DNA of 20,401 bases from Bacteroidales bacterium UBA2295 (GCA_002345825.1 DDWD01000063.1:1-20401), one strand, 5' to 3'. Shown: positions 6,285-15,051, counted from the stretch's first letter. Made by a program: numbers and translations. The notes: a model not told the origin generated them from the sequence alone.

Positions 6285-8675
6285 TTAGTATGTTGCCATA
6301 ATTAAATCATCGTTCCCATGGAATAGTGGGGTTTGCTTACCAAGAATTTTCCCCGATGTTTCCACAACATTTTTAGTAACATAGTTTCTGAGTTCTCCTA
6401 GGGTAATCACTTTATCGCCATTCTCATCGGCAGCACCTTGAAGTCCAGTGGCCATATAATAGGTAAACAGACCGGTCTCGGAATCGTCAAATCCTAGGGA
6501 GGTTTCCTCGCCGGTTGAAGAAGAAATTACAGTAAATTTTGGATCGCCTAACCATGTATTGCGAGGCCTAACACGTACACCTTTTTGGCCAATAAGATTT
6601 TCAGTTGCAACCTTTACCGAGCTACGTGAAGCTCCGCTAAAACACGCATCAAGTATAACTGTTACATGCTTTGCTCCTAATTTCCTAAGGTTCTCATAAA
6701 GGGTTTCAATGTTATAGCCTTGTGTTTCTAGCCTAGCTATACGGCCATCATGTGGGAATAAGAAAACATTTCGGCCATCCTTATCGGGAACTCCGTGACC
6801 TGAGTAAAAGACAAAAACTTCTGTTTCGTCCTTAACAATTGCTTTGCGAAGCTCTCCCACATCGGGATTAAATATGTCGTCGAAAAAGAAACCAGCAACT
6901 TTATCGTTTGTAAATTCAATTACCTGTTCAACGCCAAGAACTTTTTCAAAATAGTTTTTCATAATTTTTGCATCGTTATCGGCATATGGCGCAGGAGGTA
7001 AATCTCGGTAATTTGCCACACCAATTACTACTCCTACAGAATTGGGTCGTTTAGTTTGCGATGGAGCTACATTGGCGATATTAACTACATTGGCAATATT
7101 TGCCTTAAATTTGTTAGAAGTGTATTCAAACCTTGCCACGTTGCGCTTGAGCGATTCAACATCGGACTTAACCTCAACAATATTTGCCTTTGGAGGAGTT
7201 TGATCTAGTGCAATAGGGAGATTAGCCTTGGCTAAACTACCCCTTCCAATTTCTTCAGTAATGCTAATATAAACTGGCAGATTATCTTTTGTATTCACCC
7301 TACGGTTAGGGCTTAGGGTAAAGTAAACCTCTTTAACCTCACCAGGCATTACATTGCCAAGTTTTCCGCTAACATCATCAATAAAAATATTGGGGTCGGT
7401 TGTTGTAATAGTATATGCGGTATTTTTTGCCTCGCCTTGTCCAATATTTTGTACTACCAATTTTGCTTTTACTTGTTCTCCCGCTTGTAGTTGCCCGTCC
7501 GATTTTATAGCCATTGTTCCAAACCCAGCATCAATAATCTCATGGCCAGAAATGGCAAACTTGGGTGGTTGGTATGCATAAGTGTTTAAAACTAGATATG
7601 CGGGCTCCATATCGTACCCGTAATGCTCTTTTACGTTGATGGCCAGCCTATGGCTGGCTGTTTTTAAATCGATATCGGTTGACAATGGAACTACCAACTC
7701 CTTGCTCTCCCCCGGGCGAATTAGCTTAATGCTTTGATTTGAATTTTCAATTTTTAAACTTTTATCCTTAATATCAGATGTTACGCTTACTTCCAATAAC
7801 ATTGCATCTCCCGACCCTTGGTTTGACAAAGATATCCTTAGCTCAGCGTTTTCTCTGTCCTCAAGAATGCCGTTTCCATTCTCGTCGGAAAATCTTAACT
7901 CAGCAAATAAATTTGGGGGTAAACTTCTTGTGTTTATCAATTCAGGAGGCGATGTTGAAGCGTATTGTCTGTACCCTGGGTCTTGAAGGATTGTTTGTGG
8001 TTTTAGGTTTTTATGCTTTGCCGATTTTGATAGAATGCCCGTATAGTCAAGAAGCCAAACCCCAAGCCCTACACCCGCCATAATAAGCGAAACCTGCATA
8101 TATTGTTGAGAACTTTTAAAATGAGGATCTTGTGCAGAGGGAAGGTTAGAGTTAAGGTATTGATTATACTCACTGGCAGACATCCCGTAAACTCCTACGG
8201 CACCACCAATTAAGCCATATGCTAACGCACCCTTTAGCCAGTATGGTTTTCCTTTTTTAAATTGATAGTGACCTACTCCAGGAAAAATTGTTGAGTAGGC
8301 AAACGCCTTGCCAATATTAGGATTGGGGATTAGCTTGGCATTAACCCTTGCGGTAATCTTTTCGTTAAGCACCAAACCATCTGCCTTGGCATCCCAAACA
8401 ATGCTCTTTTTACCATCCCCTTGGATTATATTTACATCGCCCTGAACAGTTCTTGCGTTTAGCATTTGGTTTTTTTCGTTAAAAAACTCAACCCATACCA
8501 TATACTTATCAGATGCCTTGCTGTTGATAATTGTATAGGGTACTTGCACTTTATCGTTCTCATACTTAATATTAACTTGAGCTATTTTTGCCTCACTTGA
8601 GAGTTGAGCATACCCTGCTGAAATTAATAGAAAAGGAAGGGTTACTATAAGTGTTAGTTTTTTTATGAAGGTCAT
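6285..8675 (-). CDS. Membrane-anchored caspase-family (C14-like) protein
   Basis: A 796-residue protein with a signal peptide at 1-23 (ending GYAQ). A beta-rich region at about 24-115 precedes a segment at 128-211 with a PGVGHYQFKKGKPYWLKGAL motif resembling the DUF5683-type PGxGxxY pattern and two hydrophobic stretches (about 147-164 and 194-210). Two CARDB-like beta domains follow (about 255-370 and 373-490). A caspase-like domain at about 545-796 has the catalytic dyad His627 (YSGHG) and Cys678 (DACFSG). Two EF-hand-like loops start at Asp264 (DENGNGILEDRE) and Asp750 (DENGDKVITLGE). With a cleaved signal and two membrane passes, the protease domain would face the periplasm. It is the first gene of the four-gene minus-strand cluster and divergent from the response regulator at 8919. 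Substrates are unknown; processing of the downstream surface proteins is speculation. The ATG at 8673-8675 is followed directly by the signal peptide. Confidence 0.88.
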   Translation of the reverse strand: MTFIKKLTLIVTLPFLLISAGYAQLSSEAKIAQVNIKYENDKVQVPYTIINSKASDKYMVWVEFFNEKNQMLNARTVQGDVNIIQGDGKKSIVWDAKADGLVLNEKITARVNAKLIPNPNIGKAFAYSTIFPGVGHYQFKKGKPYWLKGALAYGLIGGAVGVYGMSASEYNQYLNSNLPSAQDPHFKSSQQYMQVSLIMAGVGLGVWLLDYTGILSKSAKHKNLKPQTILQDPGYRQYASTSPPELINTRSLPPNLFAELRFSDENGNGILEDRENAELRISLSNQGSGDAMLLEVSVTSDIKDKSLKIENSNQSIKLIRPGESKELVVPLSTDIDLKTASHRLAINVKEHYGYDMEPAYLVLNTYAYQPPKFAISGHEIIDAGFGTMAIKSDGQLQAGEQVKAKLVVQNIGQGEAKNTAYTITTTDPNIFIDDVSGKLGNVMPGEVKEVYFTLSPNRRVNTKDNLPVYISITEEIGRGSLAKANLPIALDQTPPKANIVEVKSDVESLKRNVARFEYTSNKFKANIANVVNIANVAPSQTKRPNSVGVVIGVANYRDLPPAPYADNDAKIMKNYFEKVLGVEQVIEFTNDKVAGFFFDDIFNPDVGELRKAIVKDETEVFVFYSGHGVPDKDGRNVFLFPHDGRIARLETQGYNIETLYENLRKLGAKHVTVILDACFSGASRSSVKVATENLIGQKGVRVRPRNTWLGDPKFTVISSSTGEETSLGFDDSETGLFTYYMATGLQGAADENGDKVITLGELRNYVTKNVVETSGKILGKQTPLFHGNDDLIMATY

Positions 8676-8746
8676 GGCTGTTGGAGTTTGTATTAAATTA
8701 TTTTACCTAATAATCAAAAATGTTTAATGATTTATCTATACTATTA

Positions 8747-8756
8747 GCACTAGTGC
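8747..8756. promoter_or_regulatory. Perfect 10-bp palindrome at predicted start of the surface operon
   Basis: GCACTAGTGC is a perfect palindrome. It directly abuts the predicted -7 box of the caspase-like gene promoter (sharing base 8756), so it would sit at or just after the transcription start on the minus strand. It is in the intergenic region shared with the divergent NarL-type response regulator, which makes an operator plausible. A 10-bp palindrome can also arise by chance. Confidence 0.35.
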
Positions 8757-8783
8757 AAACCTAACATTATCAGTGTTTTCAAA
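8756..8783 (-). promoter_or_regulatory. Candidate promoter of the caspase/surface-protein operon
   Basis: On the minus strand TAGGTTTG (8756-8763) fits the Bacteroidota -7 consensus TAnnTTTG, with TTTG upstream (8780-8783) as a -33 element. The 16-base spacing is slightly short. The start would fall near 8750, leaving a leader of roughly 75 bases before the ATG. Confidence 0.45.
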
Positions 8784-8853
8784 CAATCCCATAAAACCCT
8801 CAAAAATTTCTCACGGTTTTCCGGGTGTTTTTTTAAAAAATATTATCTTGCAT

Positions 8854-8861
8854 TAGCTTTG
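8854..8861 (+). promoter_or_regulatory. Candidate -7 box for the response-regulator gene
   Basis: TAGCTTTG fits TAnnTTTG. The region about 20 bases upstream is a T-run without a clear TTTG, so the -33 element is weak. The start would lie near 8868, about 50 bases before the chosen ATG at 8919. This also argues against the longer open frame that begins at 8859. Confidence 0.4.
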
Positions 8862-8918
8862 CACAATCGTTTGCATTGCGTAAATGTTTTTTGCTTAACC
8901 CCAATTTGTAATACTATT

Positions 8919-9545
8919 ATGCAAGTAGTTTTTCTTGTTGACGATCACCCAATGATAATTGAGGGATTGCGGAAAACTATTTCCGAAATGGATGTAGAGA
9001 TGAGCATTCATTGCTTTGCAGATGCAGAGAGTTGCCTTACTGCATCGCAGAAAACCCCACCTAATATTTTAATTACCGACTTGGGTTTGCCTGGAATAAG
9101 TGGTTGTGAGTTGGCCAAAATGCTAATGGCTCAAAATGCCAAGCTTAGGATACTTTTTATTACTACTTTTCATCAGCAATGGAGGGTTAGAGATGCCTTG
9201 AACCAAAAACCATATGGGTTTATCTTTAAAGATGATTCCATAGCAGAAATTACGGCCGCTATAGAGGCATTGCTTAATGGAGAAACATATTTTAGCGCAA
9301 GTGTTAAGGAGGTTATGGTTGGAATAACTCTAAATGGGAATAATGCATCGCTTACCCGACGAGAGGTTGAAGTGGTTAAGCTAATTGCCAAAGGCAAAAC
9401 CACAGTTCAAATTGCAGATTGTATGTGTGTTTCGGTTAATACCGTAGAATCGTACCGGAAAGCGCTTTTTAATAAGTTAGGTGTAAAAAATAGTACTGGG
9501 CTATTGGCCAAAGCCTTTGAAATGGGGATTGTGGGTGATGGATAG
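8919..9545 (+). CDS. NarL/FixJ-type response regulator (REC + LuxR HTH)
   Basis: A 208-residue DNA-binding response regulator. The receiver domain at 1-118 has acidic residues Asp8/Asp9 (VDDHP), phosphoacceptor Asp54 (LITDLGLPG), Thr82 or Thr83 and Lys104 (FIFKDD). A LuxR-type helix-turn-helix lies at about 144-205 (LTRREVEVVKLIAKGKT, then VSVNTVESYRKALFNKLGVKN). I chose the ATG at 8919 because MQVVFLVDDHP is the normal receiver start; the 20 codons upstream do not look like this family. The likely partner is the HisKA_3-type kinase at 9782. It is divergent from the caspase/surface operon across 243 bases, so that operon and its own gene are the first targets to consider. The family assignment is firm; the regulon is inference. 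Confidence 0.92.
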   Translation: MQVVFLVDDHPMIIEGLRKTISEMDVEMSIHCFADAESCLTASQKTPPNILITDLGLPGISGCELAKMLMAQNAKLRILFITTFHQQWRVRDALNQKPYGFIFKDDSIAEITAAIEALLNGETYFSASVKEVMVGITLNGNNASLTRREVEVVKLIAKGKTTVQIADCMCVSVNTVESYRKALFNKLGVKNSTGLLAKAFEMGIVGDG

Positions 9546-9572
9546 GGTTGTGAGATGATACTACAATGCGAT

Positions 9573-9604
9573 GATGCGATGATGTGGTGATGCGATGATG
9601 TGGT
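9573..9604. repeat. Two exact tandem copies of a 16-bp unit
   Basis: The unit GATGCGATGATGTGGT occurs twice in direct succession, with a degenerate partial copy (ATGCGATGAT) just upstream at 9566-9575. It lies in the 236-base gap between the response regulator and its kinase. The rest of this gap shows no gene or clear promoter that I can support. The array is probably a simple-sequence expansion; a regulatory role is possible but unsupported. Confidence 0.7.
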
Positions 9605-9781
9605 GAACATTAGTATTGCGGATTGAGGCACGTAATCAAAATAATGGATAGTGCTATTTGGTACAAAACACTATGAGTGTAAAGCCGATGGTTGAAACAA
9701 TGAATATAGACTTTAAAAAGGCTTTTCGAGTATTTATGAAATAACCATATTTTGGTATAAATCAGGGATAATTAAAAAACT

Positions 9782-10570
9782 ATGAATCTCATTATAGCAG
9801 TAATTCCCGTTGGGCAAAGGATAAGCGCATTGGAAACACATCGGCTTTTACTAATGCTACTTTCTATGTGCTTACTAATATTATGGGTTTTTACTTTTTA
9901 CTATTACCATCGCAAAAAAAAGAGAACTTATGGTAATCTCGAAATAGAAAAGGTAGCCTCTGGTGATATTTACGGAAAAACAGAAAACTATTTTAGGGGG
10001 CAGGACGATGAGCGCCAACGAATTGCTAAAGAACTGCATGATGGGGCTTGCTCTGCTTTGTTGGGTGTGCGAATGCTAATTGAGCCATATGTAAAAACGA
10101 ATAAAGATTTGGCTAAAGCAACGGAATGGCTCAGAAGCATACACTCCGATTTAAGGCATATGTCGCACAACCTTGCCGCCAACGAGCTTTTTGATAGAAA
10201 TCTGGCCGATGCCATTGAGCTTGTGCTCGAAAGGCATTGCTCCAATGTTGGGATTAAATTTAGTTTTACCTCAGTGCCTAGCGTTAACTGGCAAAAATAC
10301 CCCAGGCAGCTACAACAAAATATTTATCGTTCGGTTCAGGAATTAATTTGTAATACCGTAAAGCACTCCAATGCTACGCTTATGGCGATTAGTTTAAACA
10401 CAGATGGCGAGAGGCTTGGCATTAACATCGAGGACGATAGCACGAATTTTGAAACGCACCGGCACAACGGGCTTGGCCTAGAAAGTATAGAATCGAGGAT
10501 TAAAGCAGTAGGCGGAAGTTTCGAAGCGTGTAAAACACCTCAGGGAGTGGTTTATCGTATAGAGGCTTAG
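9782..10570 (+). CDS. NarL-type sensor histidine kinase (HisKA_3/HATPase_c)
   Basis: A 262-residue sensor kinase with one hydrophobic segment (about 21-42) followed by a basic stretch (HRKKKR). The HisKA_3 dimerisation region holds phosphoacceptor His86 (ERQRIAKELHDG). The ATP-binding domain has an N-box with Glu187 and Asn191 (QELICNTVKHSNA), a short D-containing box (EDDS, near 217-220) and a glycine motif (NGLGLESIESRIKAVGG, about 229-245). There is essentially no extracytoplasmic sensing domain, so the signal is sensed by the membrane segment or by a partner protein. It lies 236 bases downstream of its likely partner regulator on the same strand. The start is the ATG at 9782. It ends convergently with the propeller-phosphatase gene. 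Confidence 0.9.
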   Translation: MNLIIAVIPVGQRISALETHRLLLMLLSMCLLILWVFTFYYYHRKKKRTYGNLEIEKVASGDIYGKTENYFRGQDDERQRIAKELHDGACSALLGVRMLIEPYVKTNKDLAKATEWLRSIHSDLRHMSHNLAANELFDRNLADAIELVLERHCSNVGIKFSFTSVPSVNWQKYPRQLQQNIYRSVQELICNTVKHSNATLMAISLNTDGERLGINIEDDSTNFETHRHNGLGLESIESRIKAVGGSFEACKTPQGVVYRIEA

Positions 10571-10631
10571 GTGTTTAATGCTTACCGGAAGTGTATTCGT
10601 TTAGCAAGCATTTACCCCGCGAGTAATCTAT

Positions 10632-10658
10632 AAAAAGCGCTGCTTATTGATAAGGCAG
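10632..10658 (-). terminator. Weak candidate terminator of the propeller-phosphatase gene
   Basis: Read on the minus strand, CTGCCTTATCAATAAGCAG (10640-10658) folds into a short stem with one bulged C and a TCAA loop, followed after CGC by a run of five T (10632-10636). This is about 60 bases after the stop at 10721. The stem is short, so termination may be inefficient. The rest of the 150-base convergent gap shows nothing I can support. Confidence 0.35.
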
Positions 10659-10720
10659 TGCCAGCCAGTTTCTGCCAGTTAGCTATAAAGGCAAGGACAA
10701 CCGTTAACCAATCTCTCACC

Positions 10721-13700
10721 CTATACTACAAACCCAACAAAAGTGATATCATCCGTTTGAATTCCGCTGCCCTGCCATCTGGCCAGTTCAGCAAGAATAA
10801 GCTCCTTTTGCTCTGTTAAGGTTAGATGAGATGTGCTTTTAAGGAGTTCCTCGAACCTTTTTCGGCTAAACCTTTTCCGATTAACCACTGAAAGTTGGTC
10901 GAAAGCACCATCGGTAGCAATTAAAACTTTATCGCCTGGCTTTACCTTTACTTCATGAATAGGTACATTGGGGCTAAACCATGGCGAACCAACGGGTTTT
11001 GTTCCAGATTTGTATTTTTTGAGTATAACAGTATCGCCCTCTTTGGTAAGCACATAAACAGGTAAACCTGTGCCGGCAAAGCAAACCGTTCCTTTTGAGC
11101 GGTTTACCTCGCAAATGGCGATATCCATTCCCGAGGTAAAGCTTGTTCCTTTTTTCTCAAGTTTTAATGTGTTGGTAAAATGCAGATGAATATCTTTTAA
11201 TCTGTCCTGTGGTGTTATGTTTATTGGGTTTTTGTGGGCTTCGGCCACAAAGGTAAGCCCCATCATACTCATAAAGCCTCCGTGTACACCATGCCCTGTG
11301 CAGTCGGCAACAACTAGGGCAAAATGCTCGAAAGTTCCTTTTACCCAGTAAAAATCGCCACTCACAATATCCTTGGGCATAAAGAGCAATAGATGTGATC
11401 CTAAAATGCTCTCCATTTCATCGTAGGGTGGCATAAGTGCCGATTGTAGTGATTGGGCATACTCAATGCTGTCTGTTAAATGGAGATTTACCCGCTTTAT
11501 CTGATTTGACTGCTCTTCAATGAGGTCGCGTTGGCTTCTTAACTCCTCATTCTGACTAGATATTTGGTTTGTTCGCTCCGTTACAATATTCTCAAGTCTA
11601 ATATTCTCCAGTTTTAGCCACCTCTCTCTATATGAGATAATAGCGTAAACCAATCCAATAATTGCAACTAGAGCCAACAGCATAAACCACCAGCTGAAGT
11701 AAAAGGGGGGCAGCACCTTAATAATCAATTCTGTTGGATTACTACTCCAAATGCCATCGGCATTTGTGCAAAACACTCTAAAAGTATATTCTCCGTGTGG
11801 TAAATTGGAGTAACGTACATGTTTGGTTTTGTAATTTGCATAATTCAGGGAATCGTCAAAACCATCAAGGATGTAGGCATATCGAATATTTTCGGGTGCT
11901 AGATAATCAAGGGCAGCATACTCAATATCGAGGGTTTTATGAGTGGATTTTAGCTCTATACTTGTTTTTGATTGTGGATGATGTTCAACCGTATTGCCAT
12001 CAACAGCAAGCTGTGTAATGTGTAATGGAATGGGAGCACTATCGCGAGTTACCTTGCTGGGGTCAAAAACTACAACACCACCGTAGCCGCCAGCCGCTAA
12101 TCTGTTTGCATCTAAGCAAACTATACTGTAAATGGCTTCGTCGGGAACACCCTCGGAGGGGCTGTAGTTATTAATTTCTTTTGTATTTGGATTATAGCTC
12201 GACAGGCCTCTGTCTGTCCCCAACCAAATCACTCCGTTGCTATCTTCTTTAACCGATTCTATTCTATTTGATATTAGTCCATCTTCCTTACTAATCAGCC
12301 TAAAGCTATTGTCGCGGCCTTGCATTATCGCTAGCCCCATGCTGGTGGCAACCAGAATATCGCCCTTTGCTGTTTCGGTTATCATAGTGGCATCGGTGGG
12401 AGGGAACGACTTTTTATCGTAGGGTTTGTGGGGGTAGTGCTTTACTGTTCCTGTTCTAATATCAATTCTATCAATCCCAACAGGTTTGGTGCTACAAACC
12501 CATAGGTAGCCCTGGCTATCTTCAAAGATTTTCCAAATTAAACCAGAGAGAAGGGCTGTTGGGGTATTTTCAAATAGGGTATAAAATTTTTGGGTTTGGT
12601 AACAATATTTTGAAATGTAAGTGCTTGTTGATAACCATACATCACCCTTTGCATCGGTTGCTAAAGCATAAACCGTGTTGGAGGGCAACCCGTGCTCCAA
12701 ATGTGGTTCGGGTTTTAGTTCTGTTACACCATTTGTTTTAAGGTTTAAAACGAAGAGCCCGCTATTTGTTCCAACCCATAGGTTATTCAAACTATCGGGT
12801 GTTGCCGAAAAAACATTGGAGGTCTCAAAATGAGTTTTAGTTTGCTGGTTTTCATTATCAAACTCAACCAAACCATTGGTTGTTACAAAATAGCTTTTTC
12901 CTTTAGTGAGCAATGCTCGCTTAGTGCTGGTCTCAACTAAAATGCTGTCTGTACTCCATTCTCCATTTTCATTATTTTTTTTTATGTTAACAATGGCCTT
13001 GTCGGTACCAATAACAATTGTGGTTGCCGAGGGTTGAACCAAGCAGGTTGCACCTTTTATGATGGGGTTGTCAATTATCAGCGATGTGTTACCTCCTAAA
13101 AAATTCCACTGGTATAGCTTTCCTGTTGCGGTGGTTAAGTAAACAAGGGAGTCGCCAATAATATTGGTAACCTCTTCTGCAATAGTGTTGTTCGGATATT
13201 TTATTTCACGAGTTGTAAGGTTTACTGTCACTAACCTTCCATCTGATAATAGCCCTAAATAGTAGTTTTGCTTAAGCAAGGTCTTTGTTAAACCAGTGTA
13301 TCGATTGGCATCGATAATTACATATTTATTTCTTGGTATGCCCACGTTAATGTTGGAGCTTATTTCAGTATTGATTAGCGTTAGCGAATCGCCCGTTAAA
13401 ACATTAAAAAATCGCTCTGGGTAAAAATTAACCCAACCTTGGGCGTTTGCCTCAATGGGGTAGGTTGGATCGTATCCAAATGGTGGGCCTAAGTCCACCT
13501 GATGAAATGCTCGTCCTTTAAAATCGCCCTCTTTCATGTTAAGGGGCATTACTCCCCAGCCCCAGCTACCAACCCAAACGGTACCATTGGAGTGCTTAAG
13601 AATTTGCTTATACCATAAGTACTCATCGAAAGTGCTAAAGCGTTTAAACCGGTTTTCCTCTGTAAAGAATTGGTTGGCGGCACCCCCACGTCCATTCCAA

Positions 13701-15019
13701 AGCGATAGGAGCAGACTCTCATTGTTATAACGAGCAATGGATGTAATATTATTTGACCCTATGCTGTCGGGGTTAGTGTGGTATCTGTAGGTTTTAAACG
13801 TATTAGTTTGTAGGTTGTACTTTGCAAGGCCTTTATTCTCTGTTCCAATCCATAGCGTGCTTGAGGAATCGGCAAGCAAGGCCCTTACCTTATTGCTAGC
13901 AAGTCCATTGCTTTCAGGTATTTTTCTTACGTGGGTAAACCTGTTGCTATGGGGCGATAGTACCGAAATGCCCGATGAGGTAGCAAACCAGATATTTTCT
14001 TGCTTATCGCGAAAAATTTTAAGAATCTGATTCCCTGCAATTGAATAAGGGTTGTTCTCGTTGTTTAAAAACACGTTAACCCCGTTGGTTTCCATATTGT
14101 AAAGCATAGCACCCTGTGTGTAACCTCCAACCCAAAGCATATTGTTTTCAATTGGCAAAAAGGTGTAGGCAGACCGAAATGGCAAAATGTATTTTTGGTG
14201 CGTGTGCTTACAAATTTTATAAGCCCAGTCGGAAAAGTTGGCTACCCAAAGGAATTTCCCTTCAGAGCCCTCAATAAGGTCGCTTGCCGATTGGCTGTGA
14301 AGCAAATGCCCATCAATTTCGGAGGAAGGAATTTTCCCGAACTCGCCACTTTCTGTATCTAGTCTATATAATAAGCTATTTGCACCTCCCACGTATATAT
14401 ACTTATCTACCTCGGCAATTGAGTGGAATGGATATATTGCATTCTCAATAAACTCTCGTTGATAAACTTTTACAGCCTTATCTTTAAAATTTATATGCGT
14501 AAGTATACCTCCATAGCCATCGAGCCATAAATTGTTTTTGCTGTCGAAAAGAATACTTACCACCCAGCTATCGGAGTTTTTGAAAGGAGTACCAAAAAAC
14601 TGTGTTACTTTTTCAAAATCATTAGTATTAGGCCTATACTTGCATAATCCCCCTGCGGTTCCAATCCATAAAGTACCCGTTTTATCAACAGCTAAAGTGT
14701 AAACATAATCGTTGGGTAGTGAATTACTTTTGCCGTCGGCTTTGAAAGTTATAAATGATTCACCATTAAATCGCATAAGGCCTTCGCGAGTGGCAATCCA
14801 TATATATCCAATATTATCTTGTGCTATATCGGAAAATTTGTATGAGGAAACGCCTTGGGTTTTTCCGTAGTTAGTAAACTTGGTGAATTGATCGAACTTA
14901 ATTGATGAGTAAGTTTTGTGATGCTGAGATTGGCAAACTGCTCCAGATCCCATAAAAATCATCAAAAAAACAAGCCCATTGGCTATCCATTTTTTTGGAT
15001 GCAGAGTGGTGATTAACAT
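10721..15019 (-). CDS. Two-component-type propeller sensor fused to SpoIIE phosphatase
   Basis: A 1432-residue protein with a signal peptide or anchor at about 12-29. About 950 residues (45-995) are Reg_prop beta-propeller blades with many W[IVL]GT..GL motifs (such as LWIGTAGGLCKY and IWLGTDRGLSSYN), enough for two seven-bladed propellers. A Y_Y_Y domain follows (about 1037-1102), then one membrane helix (about 1109-1130), a coiled coil (1131-1186) and a cytoplasmic SpoIIE/PP2C domain (1187-1432). Metal-binding Asp candidates are Asp1222 (SGDFYW), Asp1239 (VADCTGHG), Asp1370 (ATDGAFD) and Asp1423/1424 (TDDIT). The usual kinase and AraC regulator of Bacteroidota hybrid sensors are absent. SpoIIE phosphatases commonly dephosphorylate STAS anti-anti-sigma proteins; none is seen here. 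I chose the ATG at 15017-15019 because it precedes the signal peptide; the frame runs open to 15109. A candidate promoter lies at 15052-15059. Confidence 0.9.
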   Translation of the reverse strand: MLITTLHPKKWIANGLVFLMIFMGSGAVCQSQHHKTYSSIKFDQFTKFTNYGKTQGVSSYKFSDIAQDNIGYIWIATREGLMRFNGESFITFKADGKSNSLPNDYVYTLAVDKTGTLWIGTAGGLCKYRPNTNDFEKVTQFFGTPFKNSDSWVVSILFDSKNNLWLDGYGGILTHINFKDKAVKVYQREFIENAIYPFHSIAEVDKYIYVGGANSLLYRLDTESGEFGKIPSSEIDGHLLHSQSASDLIEGSEGKFLWVANFSDWAYKICKHTHQKYILPFRSAYTFLPIENNMLWVGGYTQGAMLYNMETNGVNVFLNNENNPYSIAGNQILKIFRDKQENIWFATSSGISVLSPHSNRFTHVRKIPESNGLASNKVRALLADSSSTLWIGTENKGLAKYNLQTNTFKTYRYHTNPDSIGSNNITSIARYNNESLLLSLWNGRGGAANQFFTEENRFKRFSTFDEYLWYKQILKHSNGTVWVGSWGWGVMPLNMKEGDFKGRAFHQVDLGPPFGYDPTYPIEANAQGWVNFYPERFFNVLTGDSLTLINTEISSNINVGIPRNKYVIIDANRYTGLTKTLLKQNYYLGLLSDGRLVTVNLTTREIKYPNNTIAEEVTNIIGDSLVYLTTATGKLYQWNFLGGNTSLIIDNPIIKGATCLVQPSATTIVIGTDKAIVNIKKNNENGEWSTDSILVETSTKRALLTKGKSYFVTTNGLVEFDNENQQTKTHFETSNVFSATPDSLNNLWVGTNSGLFVLNLKTNGVTELKPEPHLEHGLPSNTVYALATDAKGDVWLSTSTYISKYCYQTQKFYTLFENTPTALLSGLIWKIFEDSQGYLWVCSTKPVGIDRIDIRTGTVKHYPHKPYDKKSFPPTDATMITETAKGDILVATSMGLAIMQGRDNSFRLISKEDGLISNRIESVKEDSNGVIWLGTDRGLSSYNPNTKEINNYSPSEGVPDEAIYSIVCLDANRLAAGGYGGVVVFDPSKVTRDSAPIPLHITQLAVDGNTVEHHPQSKTSIELKSTHKTLDIEYAALDYLAPENIRYAYILDGFDDSLNYANYKTKHVRYSNLPHGEYTFRVFCTNADGIWSSNPTELIIKVLPPFYFSWWFMLLALVAIIGLVYAIISYRERWLKLENIRLENIVTERTNQISSQNEELRSQRDLIEEQSNQIKRVNLHLTDSIEYAQSLQSALMPPYDEMESILGSHLLLFMPKDIVSGDFYWVKGTFEHFALVVADCTGHGVHGGFMSMMGLTFVAEAHKNPINITPQDRLKDIHLHFTNTLKLEKKGTSFTSGMDIAICEVNRSKGTVCFAGTGLPVYVLTKEGDTVILKKYKSGTKPVGSPWFSPNVPIHEVKVKPGDKVLIATDGAFDQLSVVNRKRFSRKRFEELLKSTSHLTLTEQKELILAELARWQGSGIQTDDITFVGFVV

Positions 15020-15051
15020 ATGTATAAATAGGCTTGGTTTATGGTTGTAAG

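Noticed and set aside
6285..8675. Reading the caspase-like gene as part of an antiphage defence system
   Set aside because: No CHAT/TPR, gasdermin, nuclease or cyclase partners nearby; the protein has a signal peptide and sits with surface proteins, which does not fit cytoplasmic abortive infection systems.
9673..9744. Small 23-codon frame (MSVKPMVETMNIDFKKAF...) between response regulator and kinase
   Set aside because: No recognisable family, no promoter box or conservation evidence; a frame this short is expected by chance.
10577..10612. Inverted repeat AATGCTT ... AAGCATT after the NarL-type kinase gene
   Set aside because: Only 7 bp with a 22-base loop and no T-run, so not a credible terminator.
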